From Roseivirga sp. UBA6052 (GTDB lineage: Bacteria > Bacteroidota > Bacteroidia > Cytophagales > Cyclobacteriaceae), in assembly GCA_002427755.1 (NCBI GenBank), contig DIYO01000001.1, forward strand, positions 682,001 through 746,000: a DNA stretch of 64,000 nt, written 5' to 3'. The translations under genes were made by a program, and so were the position numbers. Shown piece after piece: positions 16,327-25,249 of the stretch (position 1 is the first letter of the stretch; every line of letters starts with the position of its first letter). The notes beneath the pieces are model-generated. The model saw only the letters and a list, made by a program, of their open reading frames with translations. It was not told the DNA's origin and searched no databases.

Positions 16327-17703
16327 TTGTCCAAATCTTTTGCATATTCAAATGTGCAAGAAGATAACCTTTACCTAAAGTTTGTAAGGAACCTACTTCC
16401 TTCTCCATTTTCTATCGCCATCATACTCACATTAAGTGTGATGCTATTGGCATTAGTTTTTACACAAAGGCCAGAAAATGCGGTATACTCTTATCCTATC
16501 GTGATTCTTGAATACTGGGAAACAGGGTTTTGGGAGCTTTTGGAGTTCACTATGCAAATGGCTCTAATTCTGATTTTAGGGCATACACTTGCCTTAACAC
16601 CCCTATTCAATAGTTTGATAACCAAGCTCACTTCGCTGTGTAATACAACAGCAAAAGCAGGTCTTTATGTGAGCCTCATTACCATTTTAATGAGTTTTAT
16701 CAATTGGGGACTTTGTCTGGTATTCGGAGCCATCTTTGCTCGAAAAGTAGCTGAGAAAGCGCAAGAACAAGGCTGGAAGCTTAATTACCCTTTGATTGGT
16801 GCAGCAGGTTATGCAGGAATGATGTGCTGGCATGGTGGTTTTTCAGGATCAGCTCCTTTGACTGTTTCAGGCAAAGACCACTTTATGGTAAATGATATTG
16901 GCGTCATCGGAATCGACCAAACTTTGTTATCAGGAATGAACCTGACTACCTCCGCCATCTTACTTATCATCATTCCATTGTTCTTCTACTATCTGGGTTC
17001 ACAAAGCATGGGGCAAGAGGTTAACCTACCGATTAGAGAATCTCAACCTGAAAGCAAACAGATACTTAAAGGTGCTGAAAGAATAGATCATGCCAAATGG
17101 CTGGCCATTGGTATGGGCTTAACCATATGCTTTTTAGCCATTCGGAAAGCAAGCATTACTCAATCCGGTGGCGGATTAGGTTTCATTAATCTTAACTATA
17201 TCAATTTCTTGCTTTTTGGTTTAGGGGTTTTGTTACATGGCTCATTCGCTAGATTCTTAGCTGCCATACAACAAGCTGTTACAGGCGCTTCTGGCATTAT
17301 CATACAATTCCCGTTATATGCGGGCATTATGGGCATTATGAAATACTCAGGTCTAGGTGCACTAATTTCACAAGGATTTGTGGAGATCTCTAATGGCACT
17401 ACCCTACCCATATTTACCCTCCTTAGTGCAGGATTAGTAAACATATTTGTACCAAGTGGCGGTGGACAGTGGGTAGTGCAAGGACCAATTATTACAGAAG
17501 CTGCCGAGACATTGGGTGTTTCCATACCAAAAACGATTATGGCGCTTTCTTATGGAGACCAACTTACAAATATGCTTCAACCCTTCTGGGCATTGCCACT
17601 TCTGGGTATAACAAAACTCAAAGCTAAAGACATTCTCCCATACAGTGGATTGGTGATGCTCGTTGGATTAGTTATTTTTATAACGGTCCTTTTAATTTTT
17701 TGA
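16327..17703 (+). CDS. short-chain fatty acid transporter, AtoE family
   Basis: 458 residues and about 11-12 hydrophobic helices. The sequences LCLVFGAIFARKVAEKA, GYAGMMCWHGGFSGSAPLTV, LVNIFVPSGGGQWVVQGPII and ALSYGDQLTNMLQPFWALPL are typical of the SCFA_trans (AtoE) family, which imports short-chain fatty acids such as butyrate or acetoacetate. No ATG fits the beginning. The frame can start at TTG 16327 or at GTG 16354-16356, so the start is uncertain. It lies 9 bp after the acyl-CoA reductase gene and 3 bp before the next gene, a tight operon. Confidence 0.9.
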   Translation: MSKSFAYSNVQEDNLYLKFVRNLLPSPFSIAIILTLSVMLLALVFTQRPENAVYSYPIVILEYWETGFWELLEFTMQMALILILGHTLALTPLFNSLITKLTSLCNTTAKAGLYVSLITILMSFINWGLCLVFGAIFARKVAEKAQEQGWKLNYPLIGAAGYAGMMCWHGGFSGSAPLTVSGKDHFMVNDIGVIGIDQTLLSGMNLTTSAILLIIIPLFFYYLGSQSMGQEVNLPIRESQPESKQILKGAERIDHAKWLAIGMGLTICFLAIRKASITQSGGGLGFINLNYINFLLFGLGVLLHGSFARFLAAIQQAVTGASGIIIQFPLYAGIMGIMKYSGLGALISQGFVEISNGTTLPIFTLLSAGLVNIFVPSGGGQWVVQGPIITEAAETLGVSIPKTIMALSYGDQLTNMLQPFWALPLLGITKLKAKDILPYSGLVMLVGLVIFITVLLIF

Positions 17704-17706
17704 GTT

Positions 17707-18471
17707 GTGGCAAACCGATACAGCCTTGGTGGAGATCGCAGAAGATCTAATCCACTGAGTTCCATTTTAAGAGTAATTTTAGAACTAGTCGTTATTGTGC
17801 TGGGTATCTATATCGCTTTTCGTGTAGACCGTTGGAATGACGGCAAAGAGCAGCAGATGCTTAAAAAGAAGTTTCTACAAGAGCTTAAAGCAGAAGCAAG
17901 CGCCAACCTTGAAGAGCTGATTGCAGATCAACGAAACCGTAGAGTTCAGGTCTTATTATTTGAAAAGCTCATTCAAGCAGCTTCTAGACAAGTAGCAGAC
18001 GATACCATAAGAATGGCTATTGATGAATTGCTGAGACATCGCTTTTATTCAGGAACCAATGCCGCATTTGATAACATAGTGGCATCAGGAAATCTTAGAC
18101 TAATCGCAGATGATTCCACTAGATCAAAGCTTTTTGAACTTAAAAGATTTGAAAGCAAAGCACCACTTGTTGAAGCATCGGATGTTGATTTGATAAACAA
18201 TCAAATTGAACCTTATCTAACCAGAAGACAGGTACTTTACCTACTAGAGCTAAAACTTGCAGACAATAGCCCTGAATCAACTGTTTCAATAGAACAATCA
18301 GCAAGAGTAGTTCGCACACTTTTGACAGATAGAACCTTTATAGACCTGATCTATTTGAGACTATCGAGAGTAAGGCAAACGCTTTATTTTGAAACCCCAT
18401 TGGGTTGGAGACTAGAAGAATTAATAGAGCTACTTGACCAACAATTGGCAAATATTGAGATAGACGACTAG
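17707..18471 (+). CDS. DUF6090-like single-pass membrane protein
   Basis: 254 residues from a GTG at 17707, three bases after the upstream stop. A short basic N-terminus is followed by one transmembrane helix (about 19-40, ILRVILELVVIVLGIYIAF) and the signature RVDRWNDGKEQ, as in Bacteroidota proteins of the DUF6090 group whose helix ends IGILIALQxxNWNE. The remainder is a helical, charged soluble domain. The function of the family is unknown. Its place at the end of the acyl-CoA reductase/AtoE operon is the only functional hint. Confidence 0.72.
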   Translation: MANRYSLGGDRRRSNPLSSILRVILELVVIVLGIYIAFRVDRWNDGKEQQMLKKKFLQELKAEASANLEELIADQRNRRVQVLLFEKLIQAASRQVADDTIRMAIDELLRHRFYSGTNAAFDNIVASGNLRLIADDSTRSKLFELKRFESKAPLVEASDVDLINNQIEPYLTRRQVLYLLELKLADNSPESTVSIEQSARVVRTLLTDRTFIDLIYLRLSRVRQTLYFETPLGWRLEELIELLDQQLANIEIDD

Positions 18472-18518
18472 GCTCTTATTTACACAAGTTTCTCAGTTTT
18501 AATTTTGCTCAAAAACTT

Positions 18519-18526
18519 TATCTTTG
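18519..18526 (+). promoter_or_regulatory. candidate -7 element of acnB
   Basis: TATCTTTG matches TAnnTTTG. It would give a leader of about 175 nt before the acnB ATG at 18708. No clear TTTG lies at the right distance upstream. Confidence 0.35.
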
Positions 18527-18707
18527 CCACCCCTGACATAACCCTTTTCAAAGTCATTTTTTAGAGGGAAATGAAGAGGAACTGAGCTAATCCCACATGT
18601 GTTAATTTTTAGGCGACTGAGATTCCTAATTGAGTTGATAAGAAGTCTAACTAAAGTAAAGAAATTCGGCACTCATCAAGTGCTAATAACATTTAAAACG
18701 TCTTTCT

Positions 18708-21488
18708 ATGAAGATTTACGAAGATTATATCCAAGAGATTGAAGAACGAAAAGGACAAGGTTTGCATCCTAAACCTATTGATGACGGTGAAATGGTTGCA
18801 GCCTTAATTGAGCTAATAAAAGATACCGGCAATCCTAACCGTGAAGACGCTCTTAATTTCTTCATTTATAATACGCTTCCAGGTACCACTAGTGCGGCAG
18901 GTGTAAAGGCTAAGTTCTTGAAAGAAATCATTCTTGGTGAATCATCGGTTGAAGAAATCACATCAGATTACGCTTTCGAATTACTATCTCATATGAAGGG
19001 CGGCCCGTCAGTAGAAGTGCTCTTAGACGTTGCACTTGGCGAAGATGATGGATTAGCTAAGCAAGCGGCTGAGGTGCTCAAGACTCAAGTTTTCTTATAC
19101 GAAGCGGATACTGAAAGACTTGATAACGCTTATAAAAATAGTAATGCCGTTGCAAAAGATATTTTAGAGAGCTACGCAAATGCAGAGTTCTTCACCAAAC
19201 TTCCGGAGGTAGAAGAAGAAATTGAGATCGTAACCTTTATTGCAGGTACAGGAGATATTTCTACTGATTTACTTTCTCCGGGAGCAGATGCCCACTCAAG
19301 ATCAGATCGTGAATTACACGGACAATCAATCTTCGAGCACAACCAGGAAATGCAACAAGCATTAACCGAGCTAAAAGCTCAACATCCTGACAAGCGAGTA
19401 ATGCTTATTGCAGAAAAAGGCACGATGGGTGTAGGTTCTTCAAGAATGTCTGGTGTGAACAATGTAGCTTTATGGACAGGTATTCAGGCAAGTCCATATG
19501 TACCATTCATCAACATTGCTCCGATTATCGCAGGAACAAATGGTATCGCTCCTATCTTTTTGACCACAGTTGGAGTAACCGGTGGTATTGGTATTGACCT
19601 CCAAAACTGGGTGAAGAAAAAAGATGCTGACGGTAATACCGTTTTAGATGCTGATGGAGAGCCGGTCCTAGAACAAAAATATTCAGTTGAAACCGGTACG
19701 GTTTTAACGATCAATACAAAAGAGAAAAAGCTATACAACGGAGACCAAGAGTTGATGGACATTTCTGCTTCTCTTACTCCTCAAAAGGTTGAATTTATAA
19801 AAGCAGGTGGATCTTATGCTGTTGTTTTTGGTAAGAAGCTCCAAACATTTGCCGCTAAAGCTTTGGGTGTAGAAGCACCTGTTGTCTTCGCTCCTTCAAA
19901 AGAGATCTCTCATGAAGGTCAAGGATTAACAGCTGTTGAAAAAATCTTTAATAAGAATGCTGTTGGTAATACCCCTGGAAAAACCTTGCACGCAGGTTCT
20001 AATGCAAGAGTGGAAGTAAACATTGTGGGTTCTCAGGACACAACTGGGCTTATGACAGCCCAAGAACTGGAATCTATGGCTGCTACCATCATCTCTCCTA
20101 TTGTAGATGGTGCTTACCAGTCAGGATGTCATACGGCATCTGTTTGGGATACAAAAGCACAAGCTAACATCCCTAAGCTTATGCGTTTCATGAACGACTT
20201 TGGTCTAATTACCGGTCGTGACCCTAAAGGCGTTTATCACTCTATGACAGATGTGATTCATAAAGTATTGAATGACATTACTGTTGATGATTGGGCCATC
20301 ATTATTGGTGGAGATTCACACACTAGAATGTCTAAAGGTGTGGCCTTCGGAGCGGATTCCGGAACAGTAGCCTTAGCATTAGCAACAGGAGAAGCTTCTA
20401 TGCCAATTCCTGAGTCAGTTAAAGTAACCTTCAAAGGAAACATGAAGTCTTACATGGACTTCAGAGATGTGGTGCATGCTACTCAACAGCAAATGCTAAA
20501 GCAATTCGGAGGGGAAAATGTATTCCAAGGAAGAGTAATCGAAGTACATATTGGGACGCTTACCGCTGACCAAGCCTTTACTTTCACTGATTGGACAGCT
20601 GAGATGAAAGCGAAAGCATCTATTAACATCTCTGAAGATGAAGTGCTGATCGAATCATTAGAAATTGCTAAGTCTAGAATTCAAGTAATGATTGACAAAG
20701 GCATGGATAACGAAAACCAAGTACTCCAAGGCCTAATCGATAGAGCTAATAGTAGAATCGATGAAATCAGATCAGGATCAAAGCCTGCTTTGAGACCGGA
20801 TGCAGACGCCAAGTACTATGCAGAAGTTGTGGTTGACCTTGACGTGATTGGTGAGCCAATGATTGCCGACCCAGATGTAAACAATGATGATGTTTCAAAA
20901 CGATATACCCACGACACCATCAGACCTCTATCCTATTATGGCGGTGAGAAGAAGGTAGATCTTGGATTCGTTGGCTCATGTATGGTACATAAAGGTGATA
21001 TGAAAATCTTGGCCCAGATGTTGAAAAACGTTGAAGCACAGCAAGGCGAAGTAGATTTCAAAGCACCACTCGTAGTTGCTCCTCCTACTTACAACATTGT
21101 GGATGAATTAAAAGAAGAAGGCGATTGGGATGTATTACAAAAATACTCAGGCTTCGTTTTTGATGATGATTCACCAAAAGATACAGCAAGAACTTCTTAC
21201 GAAAACATGCTGTATTTAGAGCGTCCTGGTTGTAACCTTTGCATGGGTAACCAAGAAAAAGCAGCTCCTGGTGATACTGTTATGGCTACTTCTACCAGAC
21301 TTTTCCAAGGTAGAGTGGTTAAAGATTCTTCTGAGAAAAAAGGCGAATCATTGCTATCATCTACTCCTGTAGTAGTCCTATCTACCATTTTAGGAAGAAC
21401 ACCAACAATTGAAGAATACGAAAGAGCCGTTGACGGAATTGAATTGACAAAGTTCAAACCTTCAACCAAACAGTTAAGCGCTGTTTAA
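18708..21488 (+). CDS. acnB: bifunctional aconitate hydratase 2 / 2-methylisocitrate dehydratase AcnB
   Basis: 926 residues. The AcnB-specific helical HEAT-like domain comes first (about 1-160), followed by the swivel and catalytic domains, the reverse of AcnA order. The iron-sulfur cluster ligands are in GSCMVHKGDMK and ERPGCNLCMGNQ. Substrate segments include HTASVWDTKAQANIP and GGDSHTRMSKGVAFGADSG. It interconverts citrate and isocitrate in the TCA cycle and can act in the methylcitrate cycle. The very next gene is a second, structurally different aconitase. A strong terminator follows, so acnB is probably transcribed alone. Confidence 0.96.
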   Translation: MKIYEDYIQEIEERKGQGLHPKPIDDGEMVAALIELIKDTGNPNREDALNFFIYNTLPGTTSAAGVKAKFLKEIILGESSVEEITSDYAFELLSHMKGGPSVEVLLDVALGEDDGLAKQAAEVLKTQVFLYEADTERLDNAYKNSNAVAKDILESYANAEFFTKLPEVEEEIEIVTFIAGTGDISTDLLSPGADAHSRSDRELHGQSIFEHNQEMQQALTELKAQHPDKRVMLIAEKGTMGVGSSRMSGVNNVALWTGIQASPYVPFINIAPIIAGTNGIAPIFLTTVGVTGGIGIDLQNWVKKKDADGNTVLDADGEPVLEQKYSVETGTVLTINTKEKKLYNGDQELMDISASLTPQKVEFIKAGGSYAVVFGKKLQTFAAKALGVEAPVVFAPSKEISHEGQGLTAVEKIFNKNAVGNTPGKTLHAGSNARVEVNIVGSQDTTGLMTAQELESMAATIISPIVDGAYQSGCHTASVWDTKAQANIPKLMRFMNDFGLITGRDPKGVYHSMTDVIHKVLNDITVDDWAIIIGGDSHTRMSKGVAFGADSGTVALALATGEASMPIPESVKVTFKGNMKSYMDFRDVVHATQQQMLKQFGGENVFQGRVIEVHIGTLTADQAFTFTDWTAEMKAKASINISEDEVLIESLEIAKSRIQVMIDKGMDNENQVLQGLIDRANSRIDEIRSGSKPALRPDADAKYYAEVVVDLDVIGEPMIADPDVNNDDVSKRYTHDTIRPLSYYGGEKKVDLGFVGSCMVHKGDMKILAQMLKNVEAQQGEVDFKAPLVVAPPTYNIVDELKEEGDWDVLQKYSGFVFDDDSPKDTARTSYENMLYLERPGCNLCMGNQEKAAPGDTVMATSTRLFQGRVVKDSSEKKGESLLSSTPVVVLSTILGRTPTIEEYERAVDGIELTKFKPSTKQLSAV

Positions 21489-21509
21489 GCCGAGCTATAA
21501 GCAAAACAC

Positions 21510-21544
21510 AAAGCCACTTTGATTTATCTCAGAGTGGCTTTTTT
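21510..21544 (+). terminator. intrinsic terminator of acnB
   Basis: AAAGCCACTTTGA pairs with TCAGAGTGGCTTT with one mismatch, followed by a T run at 21539-21544. Confidence 0.88.
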
Positions 21545-21586
21545 GTTTGGTATAGTTATCTGGTGCAACGGGACATCCATCCAAAT

Positions 21587-21605
21587 AAAAAGGCAAACCC
21601 TTTTT
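21587..21605. other. short hairpin in the acnA upstream region
   Basis: AAAAAGG (21587-21593) pairs with CCTTTTT (21599-21605) around a 5-nt loop, 108 bp before the aconitase start. No T run follows on the plus strand beyond the arm. Its role is unknown. Confidence 0.35.
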
Positions 21606-21712
21606 ACCTAATGGAGTTATAAATCTGTATCCTTAGACAACAATCGTGATTTATTGAAGTGCCACCATTGAACTTCTATACTTCACTACAGAACATTTAA
21701 CTACACATATTT

Positions 21713-23974
21713 ATGGCATTTGATATTGACATGATTAAAGCTGTTTATGAAAGAATGCCCGACAGGGTTAAAGCAGCTAGAAACGTGGTTGGAAAACCGC
21801 TTACACTTTCAGAAAAGATACTTTATACCCATTTATGGGATGGTTCAGCAAGCCAAACATTTGAGAGGGGAAAGTCTTATGTCGACTTCGCTCCTGACAG
21901 AGTGGCCATGCAAGATGCCACAGCACAAATGGCTTTGCTTCAGTTTATGCAAGCCGGTAAGTCAAAGGCTGCAGTACCTTCCACGGTTCACTGCGATCAC
22001 CTTATTCTTGCCAAACAAGGTGCAGACAAAGACTTACGAAATTCATTAACAGCTTCTGGTGAAGTGTTCAATTTCTTAGAGTCAGTATCGAACAAATATG
22101 GAATAGGTTTCTGGAAGCCAGGTGCAGGAATCATCCACCAAGTAGTGCTCGAGAATTATGCATTCCCTGGTGGAATGATGATTGGCACGGACTCTCATAC
22201 CGTAAATGCCGGTGGATTGGGTATGGTGGCCATAGGAGTTGGTGGTGCAGATGCTGTAGATGTTATGGCAGGCATGCCTTGGGAGCTCAAATTCCCAAAA
22301 CTCATTGGTGTAAAACTCACTGGTAAAATGAATGGCTGGACCGCACCTAAAGATGTAATTCTTAAAGTGGCGGGTATCCTTACTGTAAAAGGAGGAACAG
22401 GTTCGATCGTAGAATATTTTGGACCGGGTGCTGAAAGCATGTCAGCTACCGGTAAAGGTACAATCTGTAACATGGGTGCTGAAATTGGAGCTACTACCTC
22501 CACCTTTGGCTATGACGATTCTATGGAAAGATATCTAAGGGCTACGGAAAGAAATGAAGTGGCTGAAATGGCCAATGCAATTCGAGAAGATTTAACAGGC
22601 GACCCTGAAGTGTATGCTAATCCTGAGCAATACTTCGACCAAGTCATTGAAATTGATCTAAGCACTTTAGAACCTCATGTAAACGGACCCTTTACACCAG
22701 ATAGAGCCACTCCTGTATCTCAAATGCGTACTGAAGCAGAGAAGCATGGTTGGCCTACCAAAGTGGAATGGGGACTAATCGGTTCTTGTACCAACTCATC
22801 TTACGAAGATTTATCAAGGGCATCTTCTATCGCACAACAAGCGGTAGATAAAGGTCTCAAAACTAAAGCCGACTTTGGAATCAACCCTGGTTCTGAGCAA
22901 GTGAGATTTACTGCAGAAAGAGATGGATTGCTACAAATCTTTGAAGATCTAGACGCCACCATATTCACCAATGCTTGTGGTCCCTGTATAGGCCAATGGG
23001 AAAGAACTGGTGACAATAATCGGGTAAATACGATTGTCCATTCTTTCAATAGAAATTTCTCGAAAAGAGCGGATGGTAATCCGAATACTCATGCGTTTGT
23101 TACCTCACCCGAAATGGTAGCTGCAATTGCTATTTCTGGGGATCTAGGGTTTAATCCAATCACGGATACCTTAACCAATGAAAAAGGCGAACAAGTAAAA
23201 CTGGATCCTCCAGTTGGTGATGAATTGCCGGATAAAGGCTTCGATGTGGAAGACAATGGTTATCAGGAGCCTGCTGAAGACGGAAGTGGTATAGATGTAA
23301 AAGTGAGACCTGACTCTAAAAGGTTGCAACTATTAGAACCATTTGCTCCATGGGATGGACAGAATATCACGGGTGCAAAGCTTTTGATTAAGGCTTTTGG
23401 AAAGTGTACAACAGACCATATTTCAATGGCTGGACCTTGGCTGAGATTCAGAGGCCACTTGGATAACATTTCAGATAACCTGCTCATAGGTGCTGAAAAT
23501 GCTTATAACCATAAAGCGAATGAAGTAAAGAATCAATTGACAGGTGAATATGGGCCTGTTCCGGCAACGCAAAGAACCTATAAAGCAGAAGGAATACCTT
23601 CAATTGTTGTGGGTGATCACAACTATGGAGAAGGTTCTTCCAGAGAGCATGCGGCTATGGAACCTAGACATTTGGGCGTGAAGGCCGTGTTGGTAAAATC
23701 TTTCGCTAGAATTCATGAAACTAATCTGAAAAAGCAGGGTATGCTCGGACTTACCTTCGCGAATGAAGCTGATTATGACAAGGTTCAGGAAGATGATACC
23801 ATTAACTTCTTAGACCTTAATGAGTTTGCTCCGGGTAAGTCTCTCCAAATTGAATTTGTTCATTCTAATGGCAGTAAAGATGTGATTGAAGCCAATCACA
23901 CCTACAATGAGCAGCAAATTGGTTGGTTTAAGGCGGGCTCTGCTCTAAACCTGATAAAAGAGCAAAACGCATAA
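21713..23974 (+). CDS. aconitate hydratase, AcnA / mitochondrial type
   Basis: 753 residues, close to eukaryotic mitochondrial aconitase in length and layout. Cluster Cys residues are in GLIGSCTNSSYEDL and FTNACGPCIGQWER. Active-site segments include MIGTDSHTVNAGGLGMVAIG and GDHNYGEGSSREHAAMEPRH. It catalyses citrate to isocitrate via cis-aconitate. It lies 224 bp after acnB with a terminator between them, so the two enzymes can be expressed independently, as in bacteria where one is the vegetative enzyme and the other is used in oxidative or iron stress. Which plays which role here is not known. Confidence 0.95.
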   Translation: MAFDIDMIKAVYERMPDRVKAARNVVGKPLTLSEKILYTHLWDGSASQTFERGKSYVDFAPDRVAMQDATAQMALLQFMQAGKSKAAVPSTVHCDHLILAKQGADKDLRNSLTASGEVFNFLESVSNKYGIGFWKPGAGIIHQVVLENYAFPGGMMIGTDSHTVNAGGLGMVAIGVGGADAVDVMAGMPWELKFPKLIGVKLTGKMNGWTAPKDVILKVAGILTVKGGTGSIVEYFGPGAESMSATGKGTICNMGAEIGATTSTFGYDDSMERYLRATERNEVAEMANAIREDLTGDPEVYANPEQYFDQVIEIDLSTLEPHVNGPFTPDRATPVSQMRTEAEKHGWPTKVEWGLIGSCTNSSYEDLSRASSIAQQAVDKGLKTKADFGINPGSEQVRFTAERDGLLQIFEDLDATIFTNACGPCIGQWERTGDNNRVNTIVHSFNRNFSKRADGNPNTHAFVTSPEMVAAIAISGDLGFNPITDTLTNEKGEQVKLDPPVGDELPDKGFDVEDNGYQEPAEDGSGIDVKVRPDSKRLQLLEPFAPWDGQNITGAKLLIKAFGKCTTDHISMAGPWLRFRGHLDNISDNLLIGAENAYNHKANEVKNQLTGEYGPVPATQRTYKAEGIPSIVVGDHNYGEGSSREHAAMEPRHLGVKAVLVKSFARIHETNLKKQGMLGLTFANEADYDKVQEDDTINFLDLNEFAPGKSLQIEFVHSNGSKDVIEANHTYNEQQIGWFKAGSALNLIKEQNA

Positions 23975-23995
23975 TCCAATTTCTAAACATTACAC

Positions 23996-24027
23996 AAGCC
24001 TCATTTCATCTTTATGGAATGAGGCTT
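23996..24027 (+). terminator. intrinsic terminator of the second aconitase
   Basis: AAGCCTCATT-T-CAT (23996 on) pairs with ATG-G-AATGAGGCTT, followed by TATTTTT. It lies 22 bp after the stop. Confidence 0.88.
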
Positions 24028-24077
24028 TATTTTTACACCATTACAACCCTTGGCAAAATTTTTGTGTCTGGATGTTA

Positions 24078-24109
24078 AACAATAGTTAATTGTTCGCAAT
24101 ACTGTTGCG
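24078..24109. promoter_or_regulatory. two adjacent dyads upstream of an exported protein gene
   Basis: AACAAT-AGTTA-ATTGTT (24078-24094) is followed directly by CGCAA-TACTG-TTGCG (24095-24109). Both are perfect inverted repeats with 5-nt spacers, lying 46-77 bp before the ATG at 24155. Confidence 0.4.
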
Positions 24110-24154
24110 TACCGTTTTTTAAACTTATATACTCATAAACTAAACTAACACTCC

Positions 24155-24913
24155 ATGAAATCGCTTGTCAAATTTGTCTCCCTTATTCTTTTTGGTTTAG
24201 CTGTTACTGCTATTCAAGCAGATGCTCAATTTTTCCTAGGCAAGAAGAAAGCTAAGCTTACTGGCTTTAGACTGAATCTAGGTGGTAATGCAGACATCTA
24301 TCCTAACTTGAGTGGTGAAGGTCTTTACAGTATGCTAAAACCCAATCAGTCCGCGGGTATAGACATTCGGCAGTATCGTGAAAACCCAACTTATGGTGGA
24401 TATGCAGCTGAAATGACCGGAGGTTATTTAGGCTTCGACCTTACTTTCAGCCCTAGAGCTTTAGATGGTACGGTAAGAGAAGACAGAGAATTGAGAATTG
24501 GCCTAGACCTAAATCTTGAAAGAGAAATTTTGATTGATATGTCACCACTATCCAATCAGGGGAATTGGTTAGGTCTATGTGTTATAGAAAATAGTTTTAA
24601 CCTGAATTTCGCGTATCTCTTCAAAACCGATATTGCGAACATCATAGAGTTCTATGCCGGCCCTGGGGCGAACTTCGGTGGTTCATTTGGTAATGACTTT
24701 ATCTTTATGGGAAGCGGAGACAATACATTCTACGATGCCTATGATGCTAACTTTCTAAGAGCCTATGGCTTAGCAGGTTTTGGTCTTAATTTCTGGAATG
24801 TGAAATTCCAAATGGAAGGAAGTTATGGGTTAGGCAGTCAAATAGTACATAATGGCGATGTTAACATCTTACGTACTTACGGCATTGAGCTTTCAGTTGG
24901 ATACAAATTCTAG
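24155..24913 (+). CDS. exported outer-membrane beta-barrel-like protein
   Basis: 252 residues with a signal peptide (MKSLVKFVSLILFGLAVTAIQADAQ). The mature protein is rich in Gly, aromatic residues and alternating strands (FRLNLGGNADIYPNL, GGYLGFDLTFSPRALDG) and ends with the C-terminal pattern GIELSVGYKF, with the final Phe typical of BAM-inserted barrels. I do not recognise a family. Two adjacent DNA dyads lie in its upstream region, so expression may be controlled by specific regulators. Confidence 0.75.
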   Translation: MKSLVKFVSLILFGLAVTAIQADAQFFLGKKKAKLTGFRLNLGGNADIYPNLSGEGLYSMLKPNQSAGIDIRQYRENPTYGGYAAEMTGGYLGFDLTFSPRALDGTVREDRELRIGLDLNLEREILIDMSPLSNQGNWLGLCVIENSFNLNFAYLFKTDIANIIEFYAGPGANFGGSFGNDFIFMGSGDNTFYDAYDANFLRAYGLAGFGLNFWNVKFQMEGSYGLGSQIVHNGDVNILRTYGIELSVGYKF

Positions 24914-24942
24914 GCAAAGAAGGCTAGGCTGAAATAAAACTC

Positions 24943-24973
24943 CATTTACCGAGTACTTACGTTCATTTACCGA
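24943..24973. repeat. two 10-bp direct repeats CATTTACCGA spaced 21 bp
   Basis: CATTTACCGA occurs at 24943-24952 and again at 24964-24973. The 21-bp period puts both on the same DNA face. This geometry is that of LytTR-type response regulator sites. The repeats lie 71-101 bp upstream of the small exported ORF at 25044. Confidence 0.6.
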
Positions 24974-25043
24974 TTAGCTTTCTCAAAACCAGTGGGTTAG
25001 AGCGACATTTGAATCAACAAAGGTCAAAAACTCTAACACGGTC

Positions 25044-25193
25044 ATGAAAAAGATTATTTTAATAGTAGCCCTCTTAAGTTCAGGTTTCCTCATCAATAAG
25101 GAATTCGAGCAACACAAGGCTCAAAATGATGGTAATCAAGAAACGCAGCTTATCGTTGATTTCTCTGATTCAACTGCTATTGCTAACCAGTAA
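25044..25193 (+). CDS. small exported peptide, 49 residues
   Basis: ATG at 25044, stop TAA at 25191-25193. The peptide begins with a basic start and a hydrophobic stretch (MKKIILIVALLSSGFLI), then a hydrophilic acidic tail (NKEFEQHKAQNDGNQ... to ...DSTAIANQ). It looks like a secreted or membrane-tethered small peptide. It fills an otherwise empty 336-bp gap and is preceded by two phased direct repeats. No family is recognised. Support is the clear signal-like N-terminus and the start codon context. There is no homology evidence. Confidence 0.55.
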   Translation: MKKIILIVALLSSGFLINKEFEQHKAQNDGNQETQLIVDFSDSTAIANQ

Positions 25194-25249
25194 TCGATAA
25201 AATCTGCACATAGTAAGAACATTCGCCAACTTTGTAAAAAGAAGTTGAG

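Noticed and set aside
18527..18707. Riboswitch before acnB (SAM- or TPP-like)
   Set aside because: A CTGAG segment and several short pairings are present, but the conserved cores of known riboswitch classes could not be matched.
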